Source: an uncultured Porphyromonadaceae bacterium
GTDB taxonomy: Bacteria; Bacteroidota; Bacteroidia; Bacteroidales; Muribaculaceae
DNA: 6,066 bases
NCBI GenBank assembly: GCA_947176285.1
Contig: CAMWQF010000184.1
Location: forward strand, 1 to 6,066
Direction: 5' to 3'
This document shows positions 1 through 6,061 of the stretch, one piece after another. Both the position numbers and the translations under genes were made by a program. Within the stretch, counting starts at the first letter, position 1. Each line of letters begins with the position of its first letter. The notes beneath the pieces are model-generated. The model searched no databases, was not told the DNA's origin, and saw only the letters and a list, made by a program, of their open reading frames with translations.

Positions 1-54
1 TAGCCTTAAGGATTTGGTAATATATGCGAAAATTTGCGTGTATAGCCGAAACTT
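1..54. other. Non-coding sequence after nikO, no clear terminator
   Basis: These 54 bases follow the nikO stop. They include an 8-base palindrome CCTTAAGG (4-11), but no GC-rich stem followed by a T run on the minus strand. I cannot tell whether the operon ends here or continues past the left edge. Confidence 0.5.
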
Positions 55-750
55 TCACAGAGTGGAGATAAGGGGGTAGGGTAGTGTGTCTATGGGGCCG
101 TCGTAGGCGATAGCTCCGTGATCCATCAGAATGGCGCGTGAACATAGGCGGCGGGCAAGATCCATGTCATGGGTCGACATCAGCATGGTATGGGGAAGTC
201 TGTCTACAATACCGATGAGCTGTGCCTCTGCTGCGAAGTCGAGTCCGGAGGTCGGCTCGTCAAATACCAATATATCCGGTTCCATTGATAGTACGGTGGC
301 GATAGATGCCATCTTTTTTTGTCCTCCTGAAAGATGGTAGGGGGCACTCTCGCGGAATGCCAAGCAGCCCGTAGTGCGCAATGCTTCGTCTACTCGTTTT
401 TTCACTTCATCTTCAGGCAGATCCATATTTCGTGGGCCAAATGCCACGTCAGCCTCTACTGTTGGCATAAATAGTTGGTCATCGGAATTCTGAAACACCA
501 TACCAACATATCTTCGGCAATCATCTAAGTTTTTTCTATCGATAACTTTCCCATTGACCGCCACTGTGCCGTTGTCTGCCAACAGCAGTCCGTTCGTATG
601 CAGCAAAAGAGTGGATTTTCCGGAGCCATTTAGCCCAACAAGCGCAACCTTTTCTCCGGGATGTATTGTAAAGGATATGTGGCGTAGCACTTCTTGTCCT
701 CCCGGATAAGAAAAGCATACATCATTAAACTCAATGGCGGGGATATTCAT
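55..750 (-). CDS. nikO: ECF-type nickel transporter ATP-binding protein NikO (CbiO family)
   Basis: This is the 231-residue ATPase that powers nickel uptake with the NikMN and NikQ membrane proteins, on the cytoplasmic face. The ABC motifs are all present: Walker A GLNGSGKST (39-47), Q-loop Gln87 in VFQNSDDQLF, signature LSGGQKK (140-146), Walker B ILVFDEPTSGLD (160-171) and H-loop His194 in STHD. The ATG at 750 is chosen because family similarity begins at once (IEFNDVCFSYPGG) and because it overlaps the nikQ stop as ATGA, typical of translational coupling. The frame stays open upstream to 1221, but that part lies inside nikQ and resembles nothing. The protein ends soon after the H-loop region, so it is a short, single-domain form compared with CbiO/EcfA proteins of about 270-280 residues. 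Nickel rather than cobalt is inferred from the urease context. It is the last gene of the block in view. Confidence 0.93.
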   Translation of the reverse strand: MNIPAIEFNDVCFSYPGGQEVLRHISFTIHPGEKVALVGLNGSGKSTLLLHTNGLLLADNGTVAVNGKVIDRKNLDDCRRYVGMVFQNSDDQLFMPTVEADVAFGPRNMDLPEDEVKKRVDEALRTTGCLAFRESAPYHLSGGQKKMASIATVLSMEPDILVFDEPTSGLDFAAEAQLIGIVDRLPHTMLMSTHDMDLARRLCSRAILMDHGAIAYDGPIDTLPYPLISTL

Positions 751-1562
751 TGGTGATAAGCAAAAAGTGTTAATAATAAGGAGGAAACATCGAGAAATCT
801 GAGTGCGAAGATGCAGGGAATCCATATCATGCAGTAGACTGTGGCTGCTGTGTCCCAGTGCGAAGGAGGGGAGGCACTGAGAGATCCATTGAATCCTCTC
901 GCTTTCATTGCCATGTTGACGCGTCGGCTTCGTTCGATGGTTCGCAAAAGCAATTGACCTACAAATTGTCCCCACATCGATGCTCGAAATGAACTTTTGC
1001 CGTAAGATCGTGCCATACGGGCTTGTTGCATTGTCAATGCTTCCTGAAGTAGGACTGAGAGATAGCGGTATACCATCAGCAACTGGGTGGTAATTATCTC
1101 GGGACACCCTAAACGCCGCATGGAGTCGCACATTTCGTTGAAACCGGCTACTCGTATCAATAGAAGCAATGCTTGGGTGGCTAGAAGTCCGCGGATGAGT
1201 ATGGATATGAAACTTATCCAACCCACAGAAACTGTCAGTCCAAAAACAATGAATGCCGGCTGCCGGTCATAGATAGGATTGAAAATGCCTATGAAGAAGA
1301 GTAGCGGGAGAACGTAAAGGGAGTTCCGAAATAGTCTCTCGTATGGGATATGAGCCAATGGGGCTGAGATGATCGGGTATACCGCAAACCAGATGATGGT
1401 GTCAGTTCTATGAAGCGGCACACTGAGCATTAACACGATATATACCACCGTCACTATAAGCAATGCACGCGCATCGATATCTCCTATATGCGACCGCTCG
1501 TCAGGCTTCATTTGCCTGGCATTTAAAATAGTGATTGCTTTCTCGAGGCGTGTTGGCTTCAT
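747..1562 (-). CDS. nikQ: ECF-type nickel transporter transmembrane protein NikQ (CbiQ family)
   Basis: This 271-residue integral membrane protein is the T (coupling) component that links the ATPase NikO to the substrate-binding NikMN. Hydrophobic segments are visible at about 32-50, 54-72, 82-99, 104-126 and 240-270. Between them, a long amphipathic cytoplasmic region carries the two coupling motifs of this family: Ala-Arg-Ser (184-186, in QQARMARSYG) and Ala-Arg-Gly (221-223, in AMKARGF). The conserved sequence LLMVYRYLSVLLQEA (161-175) is also typical of CbiQ. The start ATG overlaps the nikMN stop by one base (TAATG), and the stop overlaps the nikO start (ATGA), so the three genes are almost certainly co-translated. 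No Shine-Dalgarno sequence precedes it. CbiQ and NikQ cannot be told apart from sequence alone; the urease neighbours argue for nickel. Confidence 0.9.
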   Translation of the reverse strand: MKPTRLEKAITILNARQMKPDERSHIGDIDARALLIVTVVYIVLMLSVPLHRTDTIIWFAVYPIISAPLAHIPYERLFRNSLYVLPLLFFIGIFNPIYDRQPAFIVFGLTVSVGWISFISILIRGLLATQALLLLIRVAGFNEMCDSMRRLGCPEIITTQLLMVYRYLSVLLQEALTMQQARMARSYGKSSFRASMWGQFVGQLLLRTIERSRRVNMAMKARGFNGSLSASPPSHWDTAATVYCMIWIPCIFALRFLDVSSLLLTLFAYHQ

Positions 1563-2533
1563 TATTTGCCTTTGGAGGAGGGCTGATGGTTAGCCGCGTG
1601 AATACGGTGGAATATGATAGTGGTGATTGCCCAAAGCATTACCATTACGATGAGAGCCCCGACAATGCCTGCGAAGCGGGAGTCATAGTCCGGCATGAAT
1701 GCAGTGGCAGGAGTGGCGGAGGGCATATCTGAAATTCCGGATACTTTCTCGATCGACCATTCCAGGCCGTCAGGATTGGCAGACGCGAGCCACGTGAATG
1801 CACCGGCGAAAATTAGTGTAGCGATGCCGAACCCAATCAGTATGTTTCTTCCCTTCCCTTTGCTTTCAGAAGCAGATTTCTCTTGATTCAGGCTCTCGCT
1901 GAAGAGGGTCTCCGGTCTGTATTTTGCTATGAAGCAAAGCACGGCGGCTGTAGCAATACCCTCAATGGCTCCTATGGCGAGATGGATAGGAAGCATGAAG
2001 GCGAGGAAGATTGAAGTAGGGAGGGCAGTGATCCCGGATAGTTCTGTCTCGAGTGTGACTCCGGCAGCTCCAATCTCAAGAGCTATGATTGATGCAGCTA
2101 TTGACGCAAGAGTGATGCGCCATGGCTTCTGTGACTTACCTGCTATTGGGCGGTAGACGAGAGGATAGGCTATGAGGCAGGAAGTGGCTGCCATATTGAG
2201 GATGTTGCAGCCCAGGGCGAGCAATCCTCCATCAGCGAATACGAGACATTGAATTATTAGCACAGAGCAGAGTGTGATAAATGCAGCCCAGGGCCCTAAG
2301 ATTGCACTTAGTAGGATGCCACCGATTACGTGGCCGCTCGATCCGGTTCCGGGTATTGAAAAGTTGATCATCTGGGCAGCAAATACGAAGGCGCCCATCA
2401 CCCCCATTAAGGGGATGATGTCGTCTCTTTGTATTTGTTTCACTTTTGAAGCAGCGACTGCAATAAGAGTAGCTGCGATTGCTCCTGTGCCGACGGCTAT
2501 GGCGGGCGACACGAGCGCATCTGCCATGTGCAT
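1562..2533 (-). CDS. nikM: Nickel-binding ECF transporter component, NikM-NikN fusion (CbiM family plus PDGLE domain)
   Basis: This 323-residue membrane protein is the substrate-specific part of the nickel importer. It begins MHMADALVSP, the NikM/CbiM N-terminus in which Met1 and His2 bind the metal together with a downstream histidine, here His68 in GTGSSGHVIGG. That requirement fixes the start at 2533; starting at the second Met (residue 3) would remove His2. Hydrophobic helices occupy about 11-30, 42-60, 66-105, 105-125, 139-160 and 172-202. After a charged linker (about 203-228, rich in Ser/Glu/Lys) come two more helices at about 229-250 and 287-309, separated by an outward loop starting with NPDGLEW (253-259). 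This is the PDGLE domain that elsewhere is the separate small protein NikN/CbiN, so the gene is a NikMN fusion. It lies 30 bases after the urea transporter gene. No NiCo or cobalamin riboswitch fits in that gap. A cobalt role is less likely given the neighbours. Confidence 0.92.
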   Translation of the reverse strand: MHMADALVSPAIAVGTGAIAATLIAVAASKVKQIQRDDIIPLMGVMGAFVFAAQMINFSIPGTGSSGHVIGGILLSAILGPWAAFITLCSVLIIQCLVFADGGLLALGCNILNMAATSCLIAYPLVYRPIAGKSQKPWRITLASIAASIIALEIGAAGVTLETELSGITALPTSIFLAFMLPIHLAIGAIEGIATAAVLCFIAKYRPETLFSESLNQEKSASESKGKGRNILIGFGIATLIFAGAFTWLASANPDGLEWSIEKVSGISDMPSATPATAFMPDYDSRFAGIVGALIVMVMLWAITTIIFHRIHAANHQPSSKGK

Positions 2534-2563
2534 GTTATTCTTTAGTATTCAGAATAAATAGAT

Positions 2564-3580
2564 TTATTTTTTCGCAGATTCGCGAGTCTTTACCTTGTTG
2601 ACGAAACTATCCCATTCAGAATCCCATTCAGAATGCATGTCGCCTCCCTTGTCAAATTTGTAAAGCGGAAGGAGGAAAAGCCATGTGGCAATGCAGAAAG
2701 GTCCTGTCAATGTCGGAAGTCCGAACGGCATCATGAATACGTCCATTGCAGCCTGGATGAAGAAAGTGGCTATGATTGCTACTACTGCCCAAGCGGCTGA
2801 CTTCACGTTAGGGTTGTAGAAGGTGCAGCCTATAGCGATTCCTGTAAGTACCGGGCTGAAGCCAAATAGTCCGCTTGCTATGTCTGCTCCGTCAGCCTTG
2901 AAGAGGATGGCAAGGGCAAGCGATATGGCTGAGCCGATGGCTGCCCACACTGCTGCCCAGCGGCTGCAGAGAGCTAGCCCGACAATGAAGAGGATGCCGG
3001 TCACCCATGAATTGATAAGGAATACCTGTGATATCCCTTTAAGCCAATAGATTACGAGGTCGCCGAAAGAGGCAGAGAGTTCCGGATTGAAGTGCTCGGC
3101 AAGTTCCGGAGTAGAGAGCGAGGCTGGAGCGATACCGTCAAGAATACGTGATGACAGCAGGAAAAGCCATGTCAGCAAGACAAAGGGGAAAGTGAGCGAG
3201 TTTATCTTGAAGGGTGCCATCAGGTTGTTGAGGCCTGTGCGGACCCAAGTGGAGAGCATAGCGCAGAATACGAGAGCAGCCCACATCAGCCATGTGTCTT
3301 CAAGGAATGTAGGAAAGGCGCAACCTACAAGAATACCATTGAAACCCCATAGACCTGCCGCTCCTCCTTTGCCATCAGGCTCCAGGAGATATCCTGCGAT
3401 AGTGGAGGCGATGAGTCCGACTACTGCGCCCCATGCTACAGCGGGCGTGTGGCATTCATAGGCACCCCAGAAGATGCCGATCAAAAAGAAAATACCGGTC
3501 CAGGCACTTTGCTGGAACATTACTTGCCCTGCGCCATTAAGAACGGGGGCTGCGGCTTGGATGAATCTTGGGGTTTTCAT
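2564..3580 (-). CDS. Urea transporter, UT family
   Basis: This 338-residue integral membrane protein is a urea channel or transporter of the UT/Yut family, which admits urea for cytoplasmic urease. The family's internal duplication is visible. Half 1 has GLWGFNGILVG (76-86) and LTFPFVLLTWLFLL (129-142). Half 2 has the counterparts GLFGFSPVLTGIA (237-249) and LPTLTGPFCIATWLFLL (288-304), the latter including the LPxLTxPF pattern. Several hydrophobic helices lie in each half, for example 27-40, 48-65, 97-112, 191-205, 207-226 and 261-279. The C-terminal tail (about 308-338) is charged and hydrophilic and contains a doubled SEWD from a 12-base duplication. The start at 3580 follows the AT-rich leader TTAAAATATT, matching the ureG leader. 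It sits between ureD and the nickel transporter genes. The family call is strong; the exact gene name is left open. Confidence 0.9.
   Translation of the reverse strand: MKTPRFIQAAAPVLNGAGQVMFQQSAWTGIFFLIGIFWGAYECHTPAVAWGAVVGLIASTIAGYLLEPDGKGGAAGLWGFNGILVGCAFPTFLEDTWLMWAALVFCAMLSTWVRTGLNNLMAPFKINSLTFPFVLLTWLFLLSSRILDGIAPASLSTPELAEHFNPELSASFGDLVIYWLKGISQVFLINSWVTGILFIVGLALCSRWAAVWAAIGSAISLALAILFKADGADIASGLFGFSPVLTGIAIGCTFYNPNVKSAAWAVVAIIATFFIQAAMDVFMMPFGLPTLTGPFCIATWLFLLPLYKFDKGGDMHSEWDSEWDSFVNKVKTRESAKK
2611..2634 (-). repeat. Perfect 12-base tandem duplication in the urea transporter C-terminal tail
   Basis: The plus strand shows CCCATTCAGAAT at 2611-2622, repeated exactly at 2623-2634. In the protein this gives SEWD twice in a row (residues 317-324) within the hydrophilic tail after the last membrane helix. 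The duplication is in frame and adds four residues; it looks like recent slippage in a tolerant region. Confidence 0.9.
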
Positions 3581-3585
3581 AATAT

Positions 3586-3669
3586 TTTAATTGAGTATTG
3601 ATAATCTAGAATTGGAAACCTAGAATTGATAATTGGGAATTTAGAATCTATATCAGTGAATTTAGACTG
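3586..3669. repeat. Degenerate heptanucleotide-periodic region between ureD and the urea transporter
   Basis: Cut into 7-base units from 3586, the plus strand reads tttaatt, gagtatt, gataatc, tagaatt, ggaaacc, tagaatt, gataatt, gggaatt, tagaatc, tatatca, gtgaatt, tagactg. Most units fit a loose consensus (G/T)NGAATT, so this looks like a decayed tandem array. The same heptamer family appears in the gap on the other side of ureD, there on the minus strand. The full gap is 121 bases (3581-3701), very AT-rich, with no open frame and no clear promoter or terminator. Confidence 0.6.
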
Positions 3670-3676
3670 TATATTT

Positions 3677-3704
3677 AAATTAATTCTAATTTCAAAATTA
3701 TTTA
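3677..3704. repeat. Gap-end module, copy 1 (after ureD)
   Basis: The plus strand has AAATTAATTCT (3677-3687) followed directly by AATTTCAAAATTATTTA (3688-3704), which runs over the ureD stop codon. The same two blocks occur in the same orientation after ureG at 4706-4716 (identical, 11 of 11) and 4746-4762 (15 of 17 identical), separated there by about four heptamer copies. Copy 1 therefore looks like the downstream-of-ureG region with its heptamers missing. Confidence 0.6.
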
Positions 3705-4658
3705 ACGCCATGGGAACTCAGGGGGCAGCGGTTTCCCTTTTACCTGCTGACGGACTTTGGAGCAAAACTCGCGCACAATTTTCTTCACGGGGCCCGTCTC
3801 CATTCCGAGCACTTTGAAGAGGAGTCCGGCGTTGTTTGGAAGGTGAGTGATTCCGGCGGCGAGTTTCTGCTTCGGGTCGTAGAATGCCTCCACAGCATTG
3901 TAGATGGGCTGGATATTCTCTTCCGGGGTCATGACAAGGACATTGGCGAAGATGTCGAATCCATGCATGATTCCGATATCGCGGATATGTGCTTTCTTCG
4001 GGTCGATGATAAACTTCTCGCGGAAGAGCTGAGTCCCGTCAGGACGTTCGCCGTGGGAGCATACTGAAAGAATATCATATTGGAATAGTTCTCCGTTGCC
4101 GTAATACTTGCGCCCCCCCATGTATATCTCCGAGTAGAAAACGGTGGCTGTCGGATGCACTACAAGTTGAGTGTCGCTGATGAAGCGGGTGTTTGCGTGG
4201 GGAATGATTGGTTCGGGAAGGTATTCAAGGTATGCTCCTTCATCAAGTTGTATAGTCTGCAGGAGTCCGGAGTAATTATCTTGCATCTTTGCAAGTTTTG
4301 TGGCAGCTCCGGTTGATATGAATGCCATGGAATCCTTCTTCAGTGTGAAGATCTGGCGGTAGCGGTCGCCATCGATATTCGGACCTCCTGAGGAGAGAAT
4401 ATATACGCATGGCATGCCGGGGAGTTCCTCATCGAAGTAGAGTTCCTGTTGCACAATGAGTGGCACCCTTCTGTCAAGATCCCGAAGTATGGATTTCCCG
4501 TCCGCATCGAGTTCAAAACCGAGTCGGAGGTATCCGTGTTTGCCGGGAGCCCCGACATACATGGCGCGGGGTTTTGTGAGGTAGGGCTTCATCTCTTTAG
4601 CATTGTCAAAGCTCACTATCTCAACGTCTGTATATTCGTATGTTTCCAGAAAAGCCAT
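3702..4658 (-). CDS. ureD: Urease accessory protein UreD (UreH)
   Basis: This 318-residue soluble protein is the UreD scaffold that binds apo-urease and, with UreF and UreG, helps deliver nickel to the active site. Family landmarks run in order: SGGPNIDGDRY (90-100), FISTGAATK (113-121, like the usual TTQAATK element), LEYLPEPIIPHANTRF (144-159, like LEWLPQ...IPF) and GRKYYGNGELFQYD (182-195, like the GR...GE.F element). At 318 residues it is longer than the roughly 270-300 common for UreD; the extra length seems to lie at the N-terminus and in the last 50 or so residues, which end PLPPEFPWR. The ATG at 4658 has no Shine-Dalgarno sequence. The gene lies between two unusual AT-rich repeat gaps, unlike its tightly packed neighbours, and may have its own promoter. 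UreD is a divergent family, so confidence rests on motifs plus position next to ureG and ureF. Confidence 0.88.
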   Translation of the reverse strand: MAFLETYEYTDVEIVSFDNAKEMKPYLTKPRAMYVGAPGKHGYLRLGFELDADGKSILRDLDRRVPLIVQQELYFDEELPGMPCVYILSSGGPNIDGDRYRQIFTLKKDSMAFISTGAATKLAKMQDNYSGLLQTIQLDEGAYLEYLPEPIIPHANTRFISDTQLVVHPTATVFYSEIYMGGRKYYGNGELFQYDILSVCSHGERPDGTQLFREKFIIDPKKAHIRDIGIMHGFDIFANVLVMTPEENIQPIYNAVEAFYDPKQKLAAGITHLPNNAGLLFKVLGMETGPVKKIVREFCSKVRQQVKGKPLPPEFPWR

Positions 4659-4703
4659 AACTGCGTATTCAGTTTAAAATCCTTAGAATCAGATTTGATA
4701 ACT

Positions 4704-4733
4704 CAAAATTAATTCTCAATTCTCAATTCTCAA
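4704..4733 (-). promoter_or_regulatory. Possible Bacteroidota-type promoter for ureD
   Basis: On the minus strand, TAATTTTG (4711-4704) matches the Bacteroidota -7 element TAnnTTTG, and a TTG (4733-4731) lies 19 bases upstream, within the 19-21 expected for the -33 element. Transcription would start near 4698, giving a leader of about 40 bases before the ureD ATG at 4658. The TTG is part of the heptamer array, which supplies a TTG every 7 bases, so a chance match is quite possible in such AT-rich DNA. Confidence 0.3.
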
Positions 4734-4762
4734 TTCACAATTCACAATTGAAAAATTATTTA
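4706..4762. repeat. Gap-end module, copy 2 (after ureG), interrupted by the heptamer array
   Basis: AAATTAATTCT (4706-4716) and AATTGAAAAATTATTTA (4746-4762) are the same two blocks found joined together after ureD at 3677-3704. Here they bracket the heptamer units, and the second block covers the ureG stop codon (4756-4758). The stop codons of ureG and ureD sit four bases apart within the aligned block, so the similarity is not a conserved protein ending. Confidence 0.6.
4711..4752. repeat. Heptanucleotide tandem array between ureG and ureD
   Basis: The plus strand holds three exact copies of AATTCTC (4711-4731), two of AATTCAC (4732-4745) and a partial unit AATTGAA (4746-4752). On the minus strand the units read GAGAATT and GTGAATT. 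The array fills the middle of the 97-base gap (4659-4755). Five nearly perfect units suggest a young slippage array of the short tandem repeat kind. It is too short in unit length and lacks spacers, so it is not a CRISPR. Confidence 0.9.
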
Positions 4763-5370
4763 TCAAAAAGAGCCATCTTGAAAATTAGGTCTACGAGTTC
4801 ATTGATGCCCTCGCCGGTCATTGCGTTGGTAAAAATGAATGGCTTGCCGGGGCGCATGAGTCGGCTGTCATGGTCCATCACCTCGAGCGAAGCATGCACG
4901 TAGGGCGCTAAATCAGTCTTATTGATGACGAGGATGTCGCTCTGTGAGATGCCGGGTCCATCTTTGCGTGGAATCTTGTCCCCTGCAGCCACATCAATCA
5001 CGTAGATGAAGAAGTCTACGAGTGCCGGGGAGAAAGTGAGTGTAAGGTTGTCTCCTCCCGATTCAATCAGCACTATGTCAGCATCAGGGAACTTGGCCTC
5101 CATTTCTTCTACTGCTGCAATATTCATCGAAGGGTCTTCGCGCACTGCGGTGTGAGGGCATGCGCCCGTCTCGACACCTATGATTCGGTCTTCCATAAGG
5201 ATACCCTTCAGGGTTTTGCGTACATGCTTGGCATCTTCTGTGGTAACGATATCATTGGTGATGATAAGCACCTTCATCCCGCGCTCAAGAAGGCGAGGGG
5301 TGATAGCTTCAATAATAGCGGTCTTTCCCGATCCTACGGGGCCGCCTATACCTATTCTGCAGGTTGACAT
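4756..5370 (-). CDS. ureG: Urease accessory GTPase UreG
   Basis: This 204-residue SIMIBI-class GTPase carries nickel and uses GTP hydrolysis to drive its insertion into urease within the UreD-UreF-UreG complex in the cytoplasm. Motifs in order: P-loop GGPVGSGKT (9-17), NDIVTTEDA (39-47), the nickel-binding Cys71-Pro72-His73 inside ETGACPHTAVRED (67-79), the switch ESGGDNL (103-109) and the guanine-specificity NKTDLA (150-155). Length and motif spacing are those of a full-length, intact UreG. It lacks the histidine-rich N-terminal tail some UreG proteins use to store nickel. The ATG at 5370 is preceded by AAAAAATATT and lies 10 bases after the ureF stop, so the two are co-transcribed. HypB, the related hydrogenase maturation GTPase, is excluded by the ureF and ureD neighbours and by the close UreG match. 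Confidence 0.98.
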   Translation of the reverse strand: MSTCRIGIGGPVGSGKTAIIEAITPRLLERGMKVLIITNDIVTTEDAKHVRKTLKGILMEDRIIGVETGACPHTAVREDPSMNIAAVEEMEAKFPDADIVLIESGGDNLTLTFSPALVDFFIYVIDVAAGDKIPRKDGPGISQSDILVINKTDLAPYVHASLEVMDHDSRLMRPGKPFIFTNAMTGEGINELVDLIFKMALFDK

Positions 5371-5380
5371 AATATTTTTT

Positions 5381-6061
5381 TTAATTCATAAACATTCGCA
5401 TATTCCCCTTTTCATGGAGTGATGCGAAAATATCCATTTCCGGGACGAAGGAATTCATGTCTTCAAAAGTCATGTCCTTGGCTTCCTCAAAGAGAGAATC
5501 AGATTCAGCACAGAGGCGCTGAAGGATGAGTTGTGTGTCGTAGTGCGACACGCGAACGCAACGAAGTGCTGCACTCAGCACCATGTTGATGACGCCATAC
5601 TGATGAGAAGCGAAGAGATCTTCTTCGCTAAGTCCGGCTGCGGCAAAAGAAATGCCTTGGGCTATAGGATATGTGCCGGGAGTTGCCCCACCCTTTATAT
5701 CCTCGAGCCAGTCTGACATTATCTTGCAGTCAGGAAACAGTTTGACGCCGAGTTCCGCAAGCTTCTTGCCCATGCGCTGGAGCATCATTCGGGCCTCGTC
5801 GTTCATCTTGAAGAGCATCAGTTCGCGGTCAATAAGTTCCACATCCTCCAGTTTGCCTGCTAAAGTGGCGCGATAGGCGATGAGGGCGGCAACACCGTCG
5901 GAGAATGCACCTTGTCGTGCCACCGAGCGGGTGTATTGCTCAAGGGTGTCGGCATCATGCACAATACCCATGTGGGAAGCAGTCTCAAGACCATTAGAGA
6001 AGGAGAACGTGCCCACCGGGAAGGTGGAGTCGGTCATCTGGAGAAGATGGGCTGTTTTCAT
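5381..6061 (-). CDS. ureF: Urease accessory protein UreF
   Basis: This 226-residue, mostly helical soluble protein bridges UreD and UreG and is thought to gate GTPase activity during nickel insertion into urease. Visible family landmarks: an N-terminal LLQMTDSTFPVGTFSFSNGLE (6-26, matching the D..FP.G.FS.S.GLE pattern), GTYPIAQGISFA (129-140, the G.YP.A.G element), and a C-terminal FVPEMDIFASLHEKGNMRMF (205-224, matching the P..D....HE....R.F ending). The start at 6061 places the first motif where UreF proteins have it, and only five bases of the window remain upstream. Those five, with the ATG, read TAATTATG on the minus strand, which could include an upstream gene's stop codon (possibly ureE), though the frame cannot be checked. 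The gene is complete and 10 bases from ureG. Confidence 0.95.
   Translation of the reverse strand: MKTAHLLQMTDSTFPVGTFSFSNGLETASHMGIVHDADTLEQYTRSVARQGAFSDGVAALIAYRATLAGKLEDVELIDRELMLFKMNDEARMMLQRMGKKLAELGVKLFPDCKIMSDWLEDIKGGATPGTYPIAQGISFAAAGLSEEDLFASHQYGVINMVLSAALRCVRVSHYDTQLILQRLCAESDSLFEEAKDMTFEDMNSFVPEMDIFASLHEKGNMRMFMN

Noticed and set aside
1..54. A terminator after nikO.
   Set aside because: Only an 8-base palindrome (CCTTAAGG) is present; there is no GC-rich stem with a T tract.
751..1221. The nikO reading frame stays open for 157 more codons upstream, to an ATG at 1221.
   Set aside because: That stretch lies inside nikQ, shows no resemblance to any ATPase N-terminus, and ABC similarity starts right after the ATG at 750, which also forms an ATGA overlap with nikQ.
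747..1562. NikQ coupling motif reading Ala-Arg-Ser rather than Ala-Arg-Gly as a defect.
   Set aside because: The coupling motifs of this family allow Ser or Gly at the third position, and the second motif is a normal Ala-Arg-Gly.
55..2533. Cobalt importer CbiMNQO for cobalamin synthesis.
   Set aside because: The families overlap, but the neighbours are urease maturation and urea transport genes, there are no cobalamin genes and no B12 riboswitch in view, so nickel is the better reading. It cannot be excluded from sequence alone.
3087..3461. A 124-codon open frame on the plus strand.
   Set aside because: It lies wholly antisense to the urea transporter, whose family motifs are clear; its translation is low in recognisable features and looks like a shadow.
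3677..3693. AAATTA-ATTC-TAATTT as a terminator hairpin after ureD.
   Set aside because: The stem is six A-T pairs with no G-C pair and no following T run, too weak for an intrinsic terminator.
3693..3700. A second TAATTTTG on the minus strand just after the ureD stop, as a promoter for the urea transporter.
   Set aside because: No TTG lies 19-21 bases upstream, and the start codon is over 110 bases away; it is part of the repeated gap-end block.
4711..4752. The heptamer array as a possible CRISPR.
   Set aside because: Units are 7 bases, directly adjacent and without spacers; no cas genes are present.
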